DNA from: Herpetosiphon gulosus | GTDB taxonomy: Bacteria > Chloroflexota > Chloroflexia > Chloroflexales > Herpetosiphonaceae | Length of the DNA stretch: 64,000 bases | Direction: 5' to 3' | Assembly: GCF_039545135.1 (NCBI RefSeq) | Contig: NZ_BAABRU010000016.1 | Location: 62,001 to 126,000, forward strand | Shown: one piece after another, positions 18,701 to 27,000 of the stretch | Position numbering within the stretch: position 1 is the stretch's first letter | Layout: each line of letters begins with the position of its first letter | Position numbers and translations under genes: made by a program | The notes under the pieces: generated by a model | Told to the model about the DNA's origin: nothing | What the model saw: the letters and a program-made list of their open reading frames with translations, nothing else | The model's database searches: none

Positions 18701-19452
18701 ACTTGACCATCAGCTTTAATTTTTTTAATACGTTGATTACCTGCATCAACAACGTAGACAAACCCCTGTTGATCTAAGCCAATATCTGAGATTCGAGCAA
18801 ATTCATCGACAAGATTGCCAATTGAACCCCAACTTTGTTGAAATATCCCATTTTTAATCACCTGAATGCGGTAATTGTCACTATCAGCAACATAAATCGC
18901 ATTCTCAAGCTGGCTGACTGCAAGTGCCTGCGGGTTACGAAAACTACCTAAAGCCCCGCTTGGCCATACTTTGGTTTGGAAGCGATAATCATTGACTGAT
19001 TGACGGGCCAAAACGAGGTCAACCTGTTGCCCACCGCGTTGAACCGTATGGCTAATGGTTTGGGTATAGCCACCATAGGTTGCCGTAACGCTGATTGTTT
19101 GACCCGCGACGAGGTTCAATGGTGCGCCTGCCAAGGCTGTCTTATAGTAGGCATATGGGCTACCTGTATGAAAGTCTGTATTGAGGGTTTGTTGCGTTCC
19201 ACTAGCGGTTTCAACCGTTACAATTGCCCCTTGAATAGTTGCTCCATCAAACCAAACATAGCCACTCATGCAGCAAATCGGGGTTGCCCCACTTGGTGGG
19301 GTAACTCCAATACAATCACCAGGCAAGCCAATCGGATCAGGCGCATAGCCTGAGTTGGTGAATTCAGCAAGAGTCGTTGCTGGCAGAACGATCCCAACGA
19401 TGCTTAATCCAATTAAGCAAAGCCATAGTTTGAGCATCCATCGCAGCCGCAT
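15733..19452 (-). CDS. Exported NHL-repeat protein fused to clostripain-family (C11) protease
   Basis: This 1239-residue exported protein has a signal peptide (LWLCLIGLSIVGIVLPATTLA). After a short cysteine-containing carboxypeptidase-regulatory-like segment, residues ~160-720 hold many NHL propeller blades (FNRPSGIAIDRQNNIYIAD, NNHRVQKFNSQGQ and repeats). A PKD/Ig-like stretch follows (residues ~735-800). Residues ~810-1130 are a C11 clostripain-like cysteine protease: AGHGNG carries the catalytic histidine (~915) and HFDACSMG the catalytic cysteine (~962). It ends HVVYLPISRK. C11 enzymes cleave after basic residues and are often autoactivated. The ATG follows AAGGAG. It is downstream of the CHAT gene by 88 bases, read in the same direction. 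Confidence 0.88.
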   Translation of the reverse strand: MRLRWMLKLWLCLIGLSIVGIVLPATTLAEFTNSGYAPDPIGLPGDCIGVTPPSGATPICCMSGYVWFDGATIQGAIVTVETASGTQQTLNTDFHTGSPYAYYKTALAGAPLNLVAGQTISVTATYGGYTQTISHTVQRGGQQVDLVLARQSVNDYRFQTKVWPSGALGSFRNPQALAVSQLENAIYVADSDNYRIQVIKNGIFQQSWGSIGNLVDEFARISDIGLDQQGFVYVVDAGNQRIKKIKADGQVVAIWDSDQGLNQPEKIALTPMNQLYGLSVDGSVDIINTLNGQHQAHWNYKLILNKPLGIIRDIAVDQYQQVYIVDGYYNAIYKFTSNGQYIGTIGSQQPGFRPKAVTINLEQNTLMVSDIWNQKIYTIAANGYTLEVLNNQNANDLALSATGKLYGLNQNRVQQIGSNGVIIQEWGSDATDQEIRKPDGIAINAQGQLYVVDQDQARIYQFDQQQQLIHSWGGFGNSNGQFNRPSGIAIDRQNNIYIADTNNHRVQKFNSQGQWLMSIGSYGIGNGAFDRPQGISIDQQNGEIYVTEYGNHRVQKFNQQGQFLLAWGGYGTSNGHFDAPIGIALGTDQLVYVVDSAFAASNTNHSRIQVFRKDGTWVKSWGNYGLLGHPRWLLIDENNHLWLSNAQHQGRMLQRFNSDGQPLQAFGSLGQANGHFNTPVGLAAYQQNLYVSDSLDRRIQILTPMRYTKPIATITWAGKLQLTLDTDRLVMYGRGFDSSQSSYTDVQYQWYFDGVLIGNQAVLDFDIQHASIGQHIVSLRVQNQAGESSEERFIEIRIYPVPQTTWTFLLYLVADSANDGSELLAAMDSDGLGQGLLARIRQLQAQNPNVHVNVVAQIDGYNQPTRRLTLQPDGTFSDQPIGEVAMDTSSGLADFISWGKTEKPAMYYYLAIAGHGNGIQGTAWDDSSGSNQYLRITELRAALDEVQIANQPVIDVLHFDACSMGLFDIAYELRHHVRYIVASQNLAWSFFLQDRYFAQTGEYTTPQSLATFIVETYANHADQLSLNPLAEQYPYTIALLNLARSETTLTALNQVAQQLITISSTNVAMRQHLAEIRQQSQKFDSDGSYEISPSDEYIDLVHWLERLQSSPELSDPTLQSAIQTSLNSLSGANPLILADASSGARYHMPSRYQSIPTDLSGANGISLYYPAPNSPSVPTSLWAEYRNHQRFSLTQASAWDEYLTLSLGPSALPPGQIPLPEPGYPFNQRHVVYLPISRK

Positions 19453-19540
19453 AACTTAACTCCTTCTACATGTTTAAGGCTTGTGGTCTATCCTAAGAGA
19501 GGCGGCGTTTGGGCTTTTTTGGCACTAATCTAGGTATTCG

Positions 19541-22321
19541 TTAGATACGGCTATGGCTAAATACTGCCCAAAAGGCGGGATGATTATAAAGTGGGTGTTG
19601 GCGTAGCCAAGCTTGACTTGTCTGGATTGCTTGAGGAACGTCTAAACCTTGGGTGAGGCCTTGATAAAAGCTTTGCATCCACAACATGGTTGCTTGATCA
19701 TGGGTTTCCCACAAACTACTAATCACATGGCCCACTCCTGCAACAAAAAATGCTGATTGGAATGCGAGTAAAGACCCACCAGTGTCTAACCCTGTAGCAG
19801 TCGTACAGCCACTCAAAACAACTAATTCGCTGGCGTTCAAAGGTAATTCATAGCATTGTTCAACCGCAAAAACCCCACCCTTGAGTTGAATTGCCGAGAA
19901 GATCGGGGCATCAAAGCGTAATATACTATGGGCAGCAATATGGAGATAGCGCGGGCTAGTCTCTAATTGGCTTAAGCATTGATAATCGTCTGGATGATCA
20001 AATAAAGCTTGATGCTTGGGTAAAATCGCTTGGATCGCGCTAATCTCTGCTTCAATTTGCTCAAGCTTTCCCTCAGCTGAAGCACCAATCAATAGGGCTA
20101 GCTGAGAGTCACTGTACTCAGGTGGCTTGGTTGGTTGGCAGATTCCAGCACAAATAGTTAAACTGATCTTTACATTTGTTCCAAAATATGCTTGACCATC
20201 CCATAGCGCGGCAAATGGCACCAAATAGAGCGGATCGCAGGGTGAGATCAGAATCTGGCTATGCAGCTTGAAAGAGCCGAGCGGACGAATTAAGCAATCA
20301 AAACATTCACCTAATAAGGCCAGACTTTCTTGCTGCCACATGGTCAGTTGTTGCTGGAGCTGGGTTGGTGTCAGCGTTAGGACATTGCGGAAACTAAGCT
20401 GGAGATCGATCAGGAGTATTTTTAGTTGGTTGAGATCGACCAATCGATAGTGCTGGATACTCCCATTTTGTTCAATCCGCAGGGCATACAAAAAGTGCTG
20501 ATCGGTATAGAACTCGATTAAACAACTGGCCTGATGCTGCTGAAAAACCATTGGCAGCGTGCCAAAACTTGGTTGACTGAATGCTTGATTATTGCGTTCA
20601 CGGCGTAAGGTTTGAATTTGTTGTTCCAAACTTAAAATCTCGGCAGCAAACTCTGGATCAAACCCTGAGCGTTGCCCATATTCCCAGCGGCGACTCGCCA
20701 ACAATTGGCGCAACTGGTTGAGTTGTTGTAATTCTAGAGGGTTAATCTGAAGTTGAGATTTGGCATGGATAATTTCGGCTAAAGCACTGCCTTTATAGTG
20801 CCATACATAATTTAACAAATCAGCCCAACGCCGCAATTGGCGACAGATTGCAATGGGTAGGTGGTATACCGCATAGGCTTGAGCATGAAAGCTGGCCTTG
20901 AGTTCTTCGACGCTAAGTGCTTGGCGGATCGCTTTTTCATGAGTTAATGCCTGATCAAAGGCTGTTAGAGCTTGAATTGGATCGAGTTCATAGGCTAAAC
21001 GTCCCAAACCAGCATAACTATCACGGGCAAGCCACTGATGTTGTTCTTGTTGCGCATAGGCTAGTAGTTGCTGATAATGTTCGGTTGCTTGCTGGAATGC
21101 TGCTAGCTGTTGGGTTGCCTCAAAGCGTTGTTCGGCGGCTAAAGCCTTATATGCACCAATAATGTGGTACTGATAAGTAGGGTCAGGTAGCTGAAGCTGT
21201 GCCAGCTCTGTTTCAGCCAATTGATAGGCTTTTTGGGCTAATGCAAGGGCAATCTGTTCTAATCTGATTGTCAACAACCAACTTTGATGATCTAATGCTT
21301 GCCAACGTTGTTGTGCTTGCAATAACGCTTGATTTGCCTGATCAAAAGCCTGTGTGGCGCGAAATACAATTGCTAAACGGGCATATGCTTCGGCGACCTG
21401 TGGCTGCATGGCATGCTGTTCGAAGTGGTTGATGGCGGCTTGATAAACCTGAATTGCTGCGCCAAAACTCCCAAGGCGTTCAAAAAGTTGGCCTTCGCGC
21501 AGCCAAACCGATCCCTGTTCCATGTGGGCATGTTGGTGTTGAAAGCCCAAACGCGCCTGTTTAAAATAATCGATCGCCAAAGCTGGTTGCCCAAGATTGG
21601 CATACACTTCAGCGAGATTCATCGCGATTCGGGCAATTGTTAACCCATGGTCAAGCGCTTGGGCCAAGCGATAGCTGTTGAGTAATCCGGCTTCACTTTG
21701 GCGAAACTGCCCCTGATAAAAGAAGATTAGGGCTTGATTGACCGAATTTTCTAAAACACGATCCTCTAAGCTAAGTTGGTGGGCCATAACAATTGCTTGG
21801 CTAAAACAAGCTAGGGCAGCAGGATAATGGCGATGGCGACTCAAAACAATGCCATAATTTTGCTCCAAAACTAATTGATAGCTAAGATCAAAACCTTGGT
21901 AGCGTTGTTTGGCCTCAGCATAGGCGGCCTCAGCTGCTTTAAAATCGCCACGGTCGGCATAGGCACCAACCAAATTACCCAATAATCGCGCAATACTAAG
22001 ATTATCGGTTTGCTTGCGGTAGAAACTTAATGCTTGTTCATAGAATCCAAAAACCTGTTGATGATCGTGATAAATCGCCCAATTACCACGCGCCCAATCG
22101 GCTAGTGCCTGAATTTCGGGGTCGGAGCTTGCCAAGGCAGCTTCAATGGCGGCTTGGCTGAACCAATCAGCTAATTGGCCGTTTACCCGTAAATGCTGAT
22201 CACTTTGGTGCTTGAGTTCGGCTATACATTGTAGACAGGGAGGATGTTGTTGCAGCCAAATGTGGCGTTGCGGCTCAGCCAAGCGCTGATAATGCTCAAG
22301 CCATGTCCGACATTCATGCAT
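19541..22321 (-). CDS. TPR-CHAT protein (caspase-like protease)
   Basis: This 926-residue cytosolic protein has an N-terminal cysteine pair (PPCLQC, about residue 29), then about a dozen tetratricopeptide repeats (residues ~90-480, e.g. ALACFSQAIVMAHQL, PALAIDYFKQARLGFQ), a coiled linker, and a C-terminal CHAT domain. The CHAT block shows LLIGAS, the catalytic histidine in LHIAAHS (~796) and the catalytic cysteine in LSGCTTATG (~839), then FFVAGVGHVISSLW. CHAT proteins are clan CD proteases. I choose the ATG at 22321 because AAGGAG precedes it and it overlaps the upstream stop codon by eight bases (ATGCATGA), so translation is coupled to the sigma-like gene. No signal peptide. Confidence 0.9.
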   Translation of the reverse strand: MHECRTWLEHYQRLAEPQRHIWLQQHPPCLQCIAELKHQSDQHLRVNGQLADWFSQAAIEAALASSDPEIQALADWARGNWAIYHDHQQVFGFYEQALSFYRKQTDNLSIARLLGNLVGAYADRGDFKAAEAAYAEAKQRYQGFDLSYQLVLEQNYGIVLSRHRHYPAALACFSQAIVMAHQLSLEDRVLENSVNQALIFFYQGQFRQSEAGLLNSYRLAQALDHGLTIARIAMNLAEVYANLGQPALAIDYFKQARLGFQHQHAHMEQGSVWLREGQLFERLGSFGAAIQVYQAAINHFEQHAMQPQVAEAYARLAIVFRATQAFDQANQALLQAQQRWQALDHQSWLLTIRLEQIALALAQKAYQLAETELAQLQLPDPTYQYHIIGAYKALAAEQRFEATQQLAAFQQATEHYQQLLAYAQQEQHQWLARDSYAGLGRLAYELDPIQALTAFDQALTHEKAIRQALSVEELKASFHAQAYAVYHLPIAICRQLRRWADLLNYVWHYKGSALAEIIHAKSQLQINPLELQQLNQLRQLLASRRWEYGQRSGFDPEFAAEILSLEQQIQTLRRERNNQAFSQPSFGTLPMVFQQHQASCLIEFYTDQHFLYALRIEQNGSIQHYRLVDLNQLKILLIDLQLSFRNVLTLTPTQLQQQLTMWQQESLALLGECFDCLIRPLGSFKLHSQILISPCDPLYLVPFAALWDGQAYFGTNVKISLTICAGICQPTKPPEYSDSQLALLIGASAEGKLEQIEAEISAIQAILPKHQALFDHPDDYQCLSQLETSPRYLHIAAHSILRFDAPIFSAIQLKGGVFAVEQCYELPLNASELVVLSGCTTATGLDTGGSLLAFQSAFFVAGVGHVISSLWETHDQATMLWMQSFYQGLTQGLDVPQAIQTSQAWLRQHPLYNHPAFWAVFSHSRI

Positions 22322-23774
22322 CGGCCTGAACTCCTTCGATGCTGATTGCTTCAAGGATGATCTGGCCATGGATGGTCATGATCTCAAGGGTGTAGTGGCC
22401 GGCTGGAATGTTTAAAATTCGGAAGCGGGCTGCTTGAGGTTCGCTACTGCTAAACGTGTGATTTGGATCGGTAATTGATCGCAGGGTTAATGCTTGTAGC
22501 TCATGGGCTGCTAATTGGCGATCCTCGAGTAGCCGAATTTGGCCTGCAAGATCCCAGCGCTGCTGATTGAGACTTTGCCGATCTGCTCTTAATGTAATCC
22601 AATAGCGTGGAGTCTCAAAATCCCAAATTGTATTACTTGCCCCACGTAAGCCAAAACTTAGTGGTTTACGAAATAGTGCAAAGGTTGGTTGTGGTGGTTC
22701 AAATCGCTGATCAAGGTGATCAAGCAAAACGAGAATATCTTGGCATAGTGGACAGGTTTTGATATGAGCATAGACGATTAATTGCGGAGTTGTAGTTAAT
22801 AGCTTTTCTTGATAGGCAAGCAGTTGCTCTGGATCAGGACAGCTTAAGCTATGCATAAACCAACGGAACGGTAAAATACGTTGGGCTAGGCTCCGTGCGG
22901 CGGCTTGACATGCCGTTGAGGCGCTAATTTGTGCTTGGATTGTTGGTGATGCTAGCCCTAGCACATAATCTAACAATACATCGGTGGTTAATGAACATGG
23001 TTGACCCATTAGTGTATCCTCAGCCTCAGTATCAGAACTAAATTTTGCTACTGTAAGCGAGTCAACTGGTGCTCGATTTTGGCATTCTTCAGCAACGAGA
23101 TTGGGGTTATATTGTTGGATAATTGGATCGTTTTGAAAGCGCCGTACCAACCGTTGAATGATTTTGTTGATTTCTTGAATATCCTGAAATCGCTGTTGAT
23201 AACGGTCTAGAATTTCTCTAGGCTTATATTCATAGATAAATTTAAGGATGAAAACTAATCGCTCTTGCTCATTATGGCTTAATTCGATTAAACGTTGAGT
23301 CAATTGATGTTCATCAGCACTATTTAGCTGATTGGTGTCGATTAGGGTAATATCTGCAAAAACTGGATTATTAATATCTAGATATAAATGTTGTTTAGGC
23401 TCATTTTGTGCCTGACGAATGATAACGGTTTTAACACAGCGAAATAAATATTTAAGATAGCGCGATAAATTGTAACTTTCAACAAGCTCCTGATTTTTTG
23501 GAGCATAATGATAAAAGTTACTCCAAGCCTCTTGGAGAATATCATCAGGATCAGCAAATTGACTATCATTGATCCAATGATAGATTAAACCCTTAAATTG
23601 CTCGTAAATAGCGCTCCATGCTCCTTGATCATTACCTTTTAACGCTCGCCAAAAAAGCTCTGAACAGGCGGCTGATTCACTTTCCTGTTCTTGGATAAAG
23701 CGATAACGCTCATTGCGACAATGCTTTATAACTTCGGCAATCGGCTGATCTGCAAAGCTCGGCAATTGACCCAT
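22314..23774 (-). CDS. Sigma-factor-like protein with HC2-type zinc finger and C-terminal beta domain
   Basis: This 486-residue protein has three parts. Residues ~40-200 look like an ECF-type sigma factor: region 2 (AWSAIYEQFKGLIYHWI, DPDDILQEAWSNFYHY, LSRYLKYLFRCVKTVIIRQ) and a region-4-like segment (NEQERLVFILKFIYEY, PREILDRYQQRFQDI). Residues ~320-345 hold an HxxxCxxC zinc-finger motif (HIKTCPLCQDI), as in anti-sigma factors. The last ~120 residues are a beta-rich carboxypeptidase-regulatory-like region. There is no membrane segment. The DNA-binding part is diverged, so it may not act as a true sigma factor. ATG at 23774 is favoured over 23780 by spacing to AAAGGA. It is coupled to the TPR-CHAT gene. 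Confidence 0.75.
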   Translation of the reverse strand: MGQLPSFADQPIAEVIKHCRNERYRFIQEQESESAACSELFWRALKGNDQGAWSAIYEQFKGLIYHWINDSQFADPDDILQEAWSNFYHYAPKNQELVESYNLSRYLKYLFRCVKTVIIRQAQNEPKQHLYLDINNPVFADITLIDTNQLNSADEHQLTQRLIELSHNEQERLVFILKFIYEYKPREILDRYQQRFQDIQEINKIIQRLVRRFQNDPIIQQYNPNLVAEECQNRAPVDSLTVAKFSSDTEAEDTLMGQPCSLTTDVLLDYVLGLASPTIQAQISASTACQAAARSLAQRILPFRWFMHSLSCPDPEQLLAYQEKLLTTTPQLIVYAHIKTCPLCQDILVLLDHLDQRFEPPQPTFALFRKPLSFGLRGASNTIWDFETPRYWITLRADRQSLNQQRWDLAGQIRLLEDRQLAAHELQALTLRSITDPNHTFSSSEPQAARFRILNIPAGHYTLEIMTIHGQIILEAISIEGVQADA

Positions 23775-23817
23775 GACCATGTTCCTTTAACCAGTAAGAC
23801 TAGAATAAAGCTGCGCC

Positions 23818-23823
23818 ATTGTA
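23818..23823 (-). promoter_or_regulatory. Extended -10 element ahead of the sigma-like/CHAT operon
   Basis: The reverse strand shows TGGTACAAT about 45 bases before the start codon. No good -35 sequence is visible. The remaining ~200 bases up to 24006 show no further feature I can support. Confidence 0.4.
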
Positions 23824-24006
23824 CCATAATCTATATCAAATTATCTGCATATGATCGGATATCTAGCTATGAAATTTCCTTATGTAGCTTCCATATCGTT
23901 AGGATTCGTTGATAACTGATCAATTGAGCCAGGTAGAATATTAATCTATAACAAGTTCGGGTTTTGCTTGGCGATAGCCTAAGCAGAAATGAGCTTTTTA
24001 GCGACG

Positions 24007-24039
24007 AGACGCTCTGAGGTAGCTAATCCCAGAGCGTCT
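24007..24039. terminator. Hairpin behind the giant LamG gene
   Basis: AGACGCTCTG (24007-24016) and CAGAGCGTCT (24030-24039) form a perfect ten-base stem nine bases after the stop codon of the 24048-35681 gene. The T run is better on the forward side, so termination strength for the reverse transcript is uncertain. Confidence 0.65.
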
Positions 24040-24047
24040 GGTTTTAA

Positions 24048-27000
24048 TTATTGAACCGTCACCCACGGCAGATACCAACGCACAATGGTTGGGGTCGGCG
24101 ATGGTGTGATCGAAGGACTTACCGTTGCAGTTACCGTCGCGGTCGCGGTTGGGGTTGCTGAAGGTGTAGTCGTCAGCGTGGCCGTCGCGGTTGCGGTTAG
24201 CGAAGCAATTGCCGTAGCGCTGGCGGTCGCGCTTGCCGTCGCAATCGCGGTTGATGTTGCTGATGGAACCACCGTTGCGCTTGCCGTTGGTGTTGCACTG
24301 GCCGTGGCTGAAGGTACTGCAGTGGTACTTGCCGTTGGCGTTGCGGTCGCAGTTGGTGTTGGGGTTGGCAATGGATCAACGCTGCTGGCGCTACAGTGGC
24401 CAGCATAATCACAGGCTTTGGCAATCACCACGCTTTGGCTATGCCCATTGACCCGACAATTGACGCTGAGCCGATTGATCCGTGCTGGATTTGGGTAGTA
24501 GCCATAGCTGATTGAACTTCCAGCACATGGCGAGATCAACGAATTTTCATCAATAAATAAGTCCTCGGCGCTGATGACATAATCGGTGTAGCTATTCGCG
24601 CCGCTGCCACCTTGGGTTGCATTGATGCTGACCCGTGGCGCTTGGGTGTCGATGCTACCACGCCAGATAATTCGTTCGTCGTTGGTGTTGGCAAAGGCAT
24701 CGTTGCCGCGAACATGCAATTGATAAAAGCCTTCGCTGGCGGCTGGTGGGTTGTAGCTCCAAGTTGCCAGATCTGTGCCTTGCGCTTGAATTGGTGCTGC
24801 TTGCCAAACTTCGCTGCTGGGGCTGCCATCAAAATGATAGGGTTCGAGCCAGATTTGGGCCTGGTTTACACCCGCATGCTCGGTTTGGGCCAACGCATAG
24901 ATTTCACGCGCCGATAAGGCTCGCTCATAGATTTGCACTTCATCAAGTTGCCCATTGAAGAAGCCGCTGTTTGGCTTGGCTGCACCAATCTGTAACGGCA
25001 GATTGCTGGCAGTGCCAAAGCTTTGTTCAACGCTGCCCAAATGTGTGCCATTCAAATAGGCTGTCCATTCACTGCCAGTTTGCACCAAGGCCACATGCTG
25101 CCATTGATTTGGCATGATTGTGGCGCTAATGCTGCTGGTTGTGCTGCCATTGAATAAGCGAATGCTGCGATAATCGCTGGCAATTTGCCAGTTGTAACGG
25201 GTGTTGCTGCTATCAGCCAAAGCCAAAATACTATAGGCCGAGCCAGGGCTGCTATTCCAAGCTGGCTTGATCCATACGCTGAAGCTGGCTTGGCTTAGGT
25301 TCAAGCTAGTAGTTGCCGCTACGGTCAGGCGTTGTTGGTTGGCTGGGTTGAAACTGGCGGCCATGCCAAATTGGCCAGTTGCACTGCTGGGGCAGGCATT
25401 ACAGCTTGCATGCTGATTATTGCCGCTGCTATCGTTGCGCGGTGCAAGCGTTTCAAAGTGATAGCTGGCGACGGCTCCATGCCAGCTTGGCAGCTCGTTG
25501 AGTGTGCCGCTGATCTGCCATGTTTCGCTAATTAATGGTGTGGCTACGATCGTTTGGAACAGATCGACGCTTGGTGGGCGGGCATCAAGCAGCAAGGTTT
25601 GCTGTTGGTTTGATCGCAGGGCGGTTATTAATTGGTTGCCCACCTGATCAACCGCGCTAATTTCGACCCGATAGCTGCCGCTTGGCCGACTGCCACTAAT
25701 GTGATAATCGATCGACCAACGTTCGCCCGAAACCTGCGCTTGTTGCCAACTTTCGCTGCCAATCAAACGATTTTGCTGATCGAACAAGCCAATCAAGACT
25801 TTGGTTTGCTCAAGGCCGCTGCCTGCAATCCCACTGCCAAGCTGAGGATCGCTGATCGTTCCCGATAGTGCTAGCGTCCATTGGAGATCATGGTTGGCAA
25901 CTGGCTGTAACTCACGCCAGTTTTGGCTGTGCTCTAGGGTGGCGATTGGGCCAGCGCCATCAACATACAGGGTCGTTGCGGCGCTGGTGGTTTCATGGCC
26001 AACTGCATCAACCGCGCGGAAAATCACTTGGTAGATTCCTGCGCCGCCAAATTCGCTGGGGTCGATCACTGGACACCAAGCGGCGTTATTGGCTTGGGCT
26101 TCGGCACATACCGCAACGCTCGTCCAAACATAATCGCTGGCTTGTGGCCCACGCACGCCCATATCAACCAAGCTGACGCGTGAACTTGGGTCGGTGGCCG
26201 AAACCGCTAGTTGGAATGGCGCATTGGCTCGATAATGATTGCTCGCCAACAAACTAACGCTTGGCTGATCGTTATCGATCGTCAAATAGCTAGTTGAACG
26301 CGCCCGATACCAACGTAAATCGCGCAAATAAAGGTTGTAGATTTCGGCGGTGCTCAACTCGCGTTGATAGATTGTAAGTTCATCGAGTTGTCCACGGAAT
26401 TGGTCGTTGAACAGGCCTTGTTGATCGGTGCTTGCGCCGATATACAACGGGTCGTCGCTATTGATTGGTACGACACTGCTGCCTGCGATGGTGTCGATAT
26501 ATTCGCCATCGACGTAGAACTTGGCATCATTGCTAGCATCGAATACGACCGCGACTTGTTGCCAAACCCGTGGGGCAACCGTGGCGCTGCTGCTATATTT
26601 GAAGCCGCCAAAGATGCCAAAATTCAAGGCTGAGCCGCTCAAGCCAAAGCCAAAGCCATTGACTGAGTTATCGCGGCCTGCGGCGATAAAGCGTTGCAAC
26701 GAGGTGGTGTCGGTGATGGTATCGGGCTTGATCCATGCCAAAATTGTGAATTGATTTTGTAAATTATTGATTGCATTGGCTCGATCAACTTGAATTGCGC
26801 CTTTGCCATCAAACAACACGGTGCGGCCAATTTTGCCATCGGTGCCAGGTGCTGGGTTGTGGCGATACAACGCTTGATCGTCAATCGTCCAGCGCAGGGT
26901 GAGGCGATTGCTGCCCTGTTGGAAAATGGCACTGCCATTGCCCACAGCTTTTACATCAATCGTTTTGTTGGCGATTAGGCTGGTGCTGCCATCGCTATTG

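Noticed and set aside
19541..23774. Full Craspase (type III-E) locus
   Set aside because: No gRAMP, Csx30 or CRISPR array seen in the window; only the TPR-CHAT and sigma-like logic is similar.
24085..24408. Forward-strand reading frames over the tail of the giant gene (Val/Ala-rich proteins)
   Set aside because: They mirror the low-complexity Thr/Ala/Ser/Pro region of the reverse-strand gene. No ribosome site or plausible fold.
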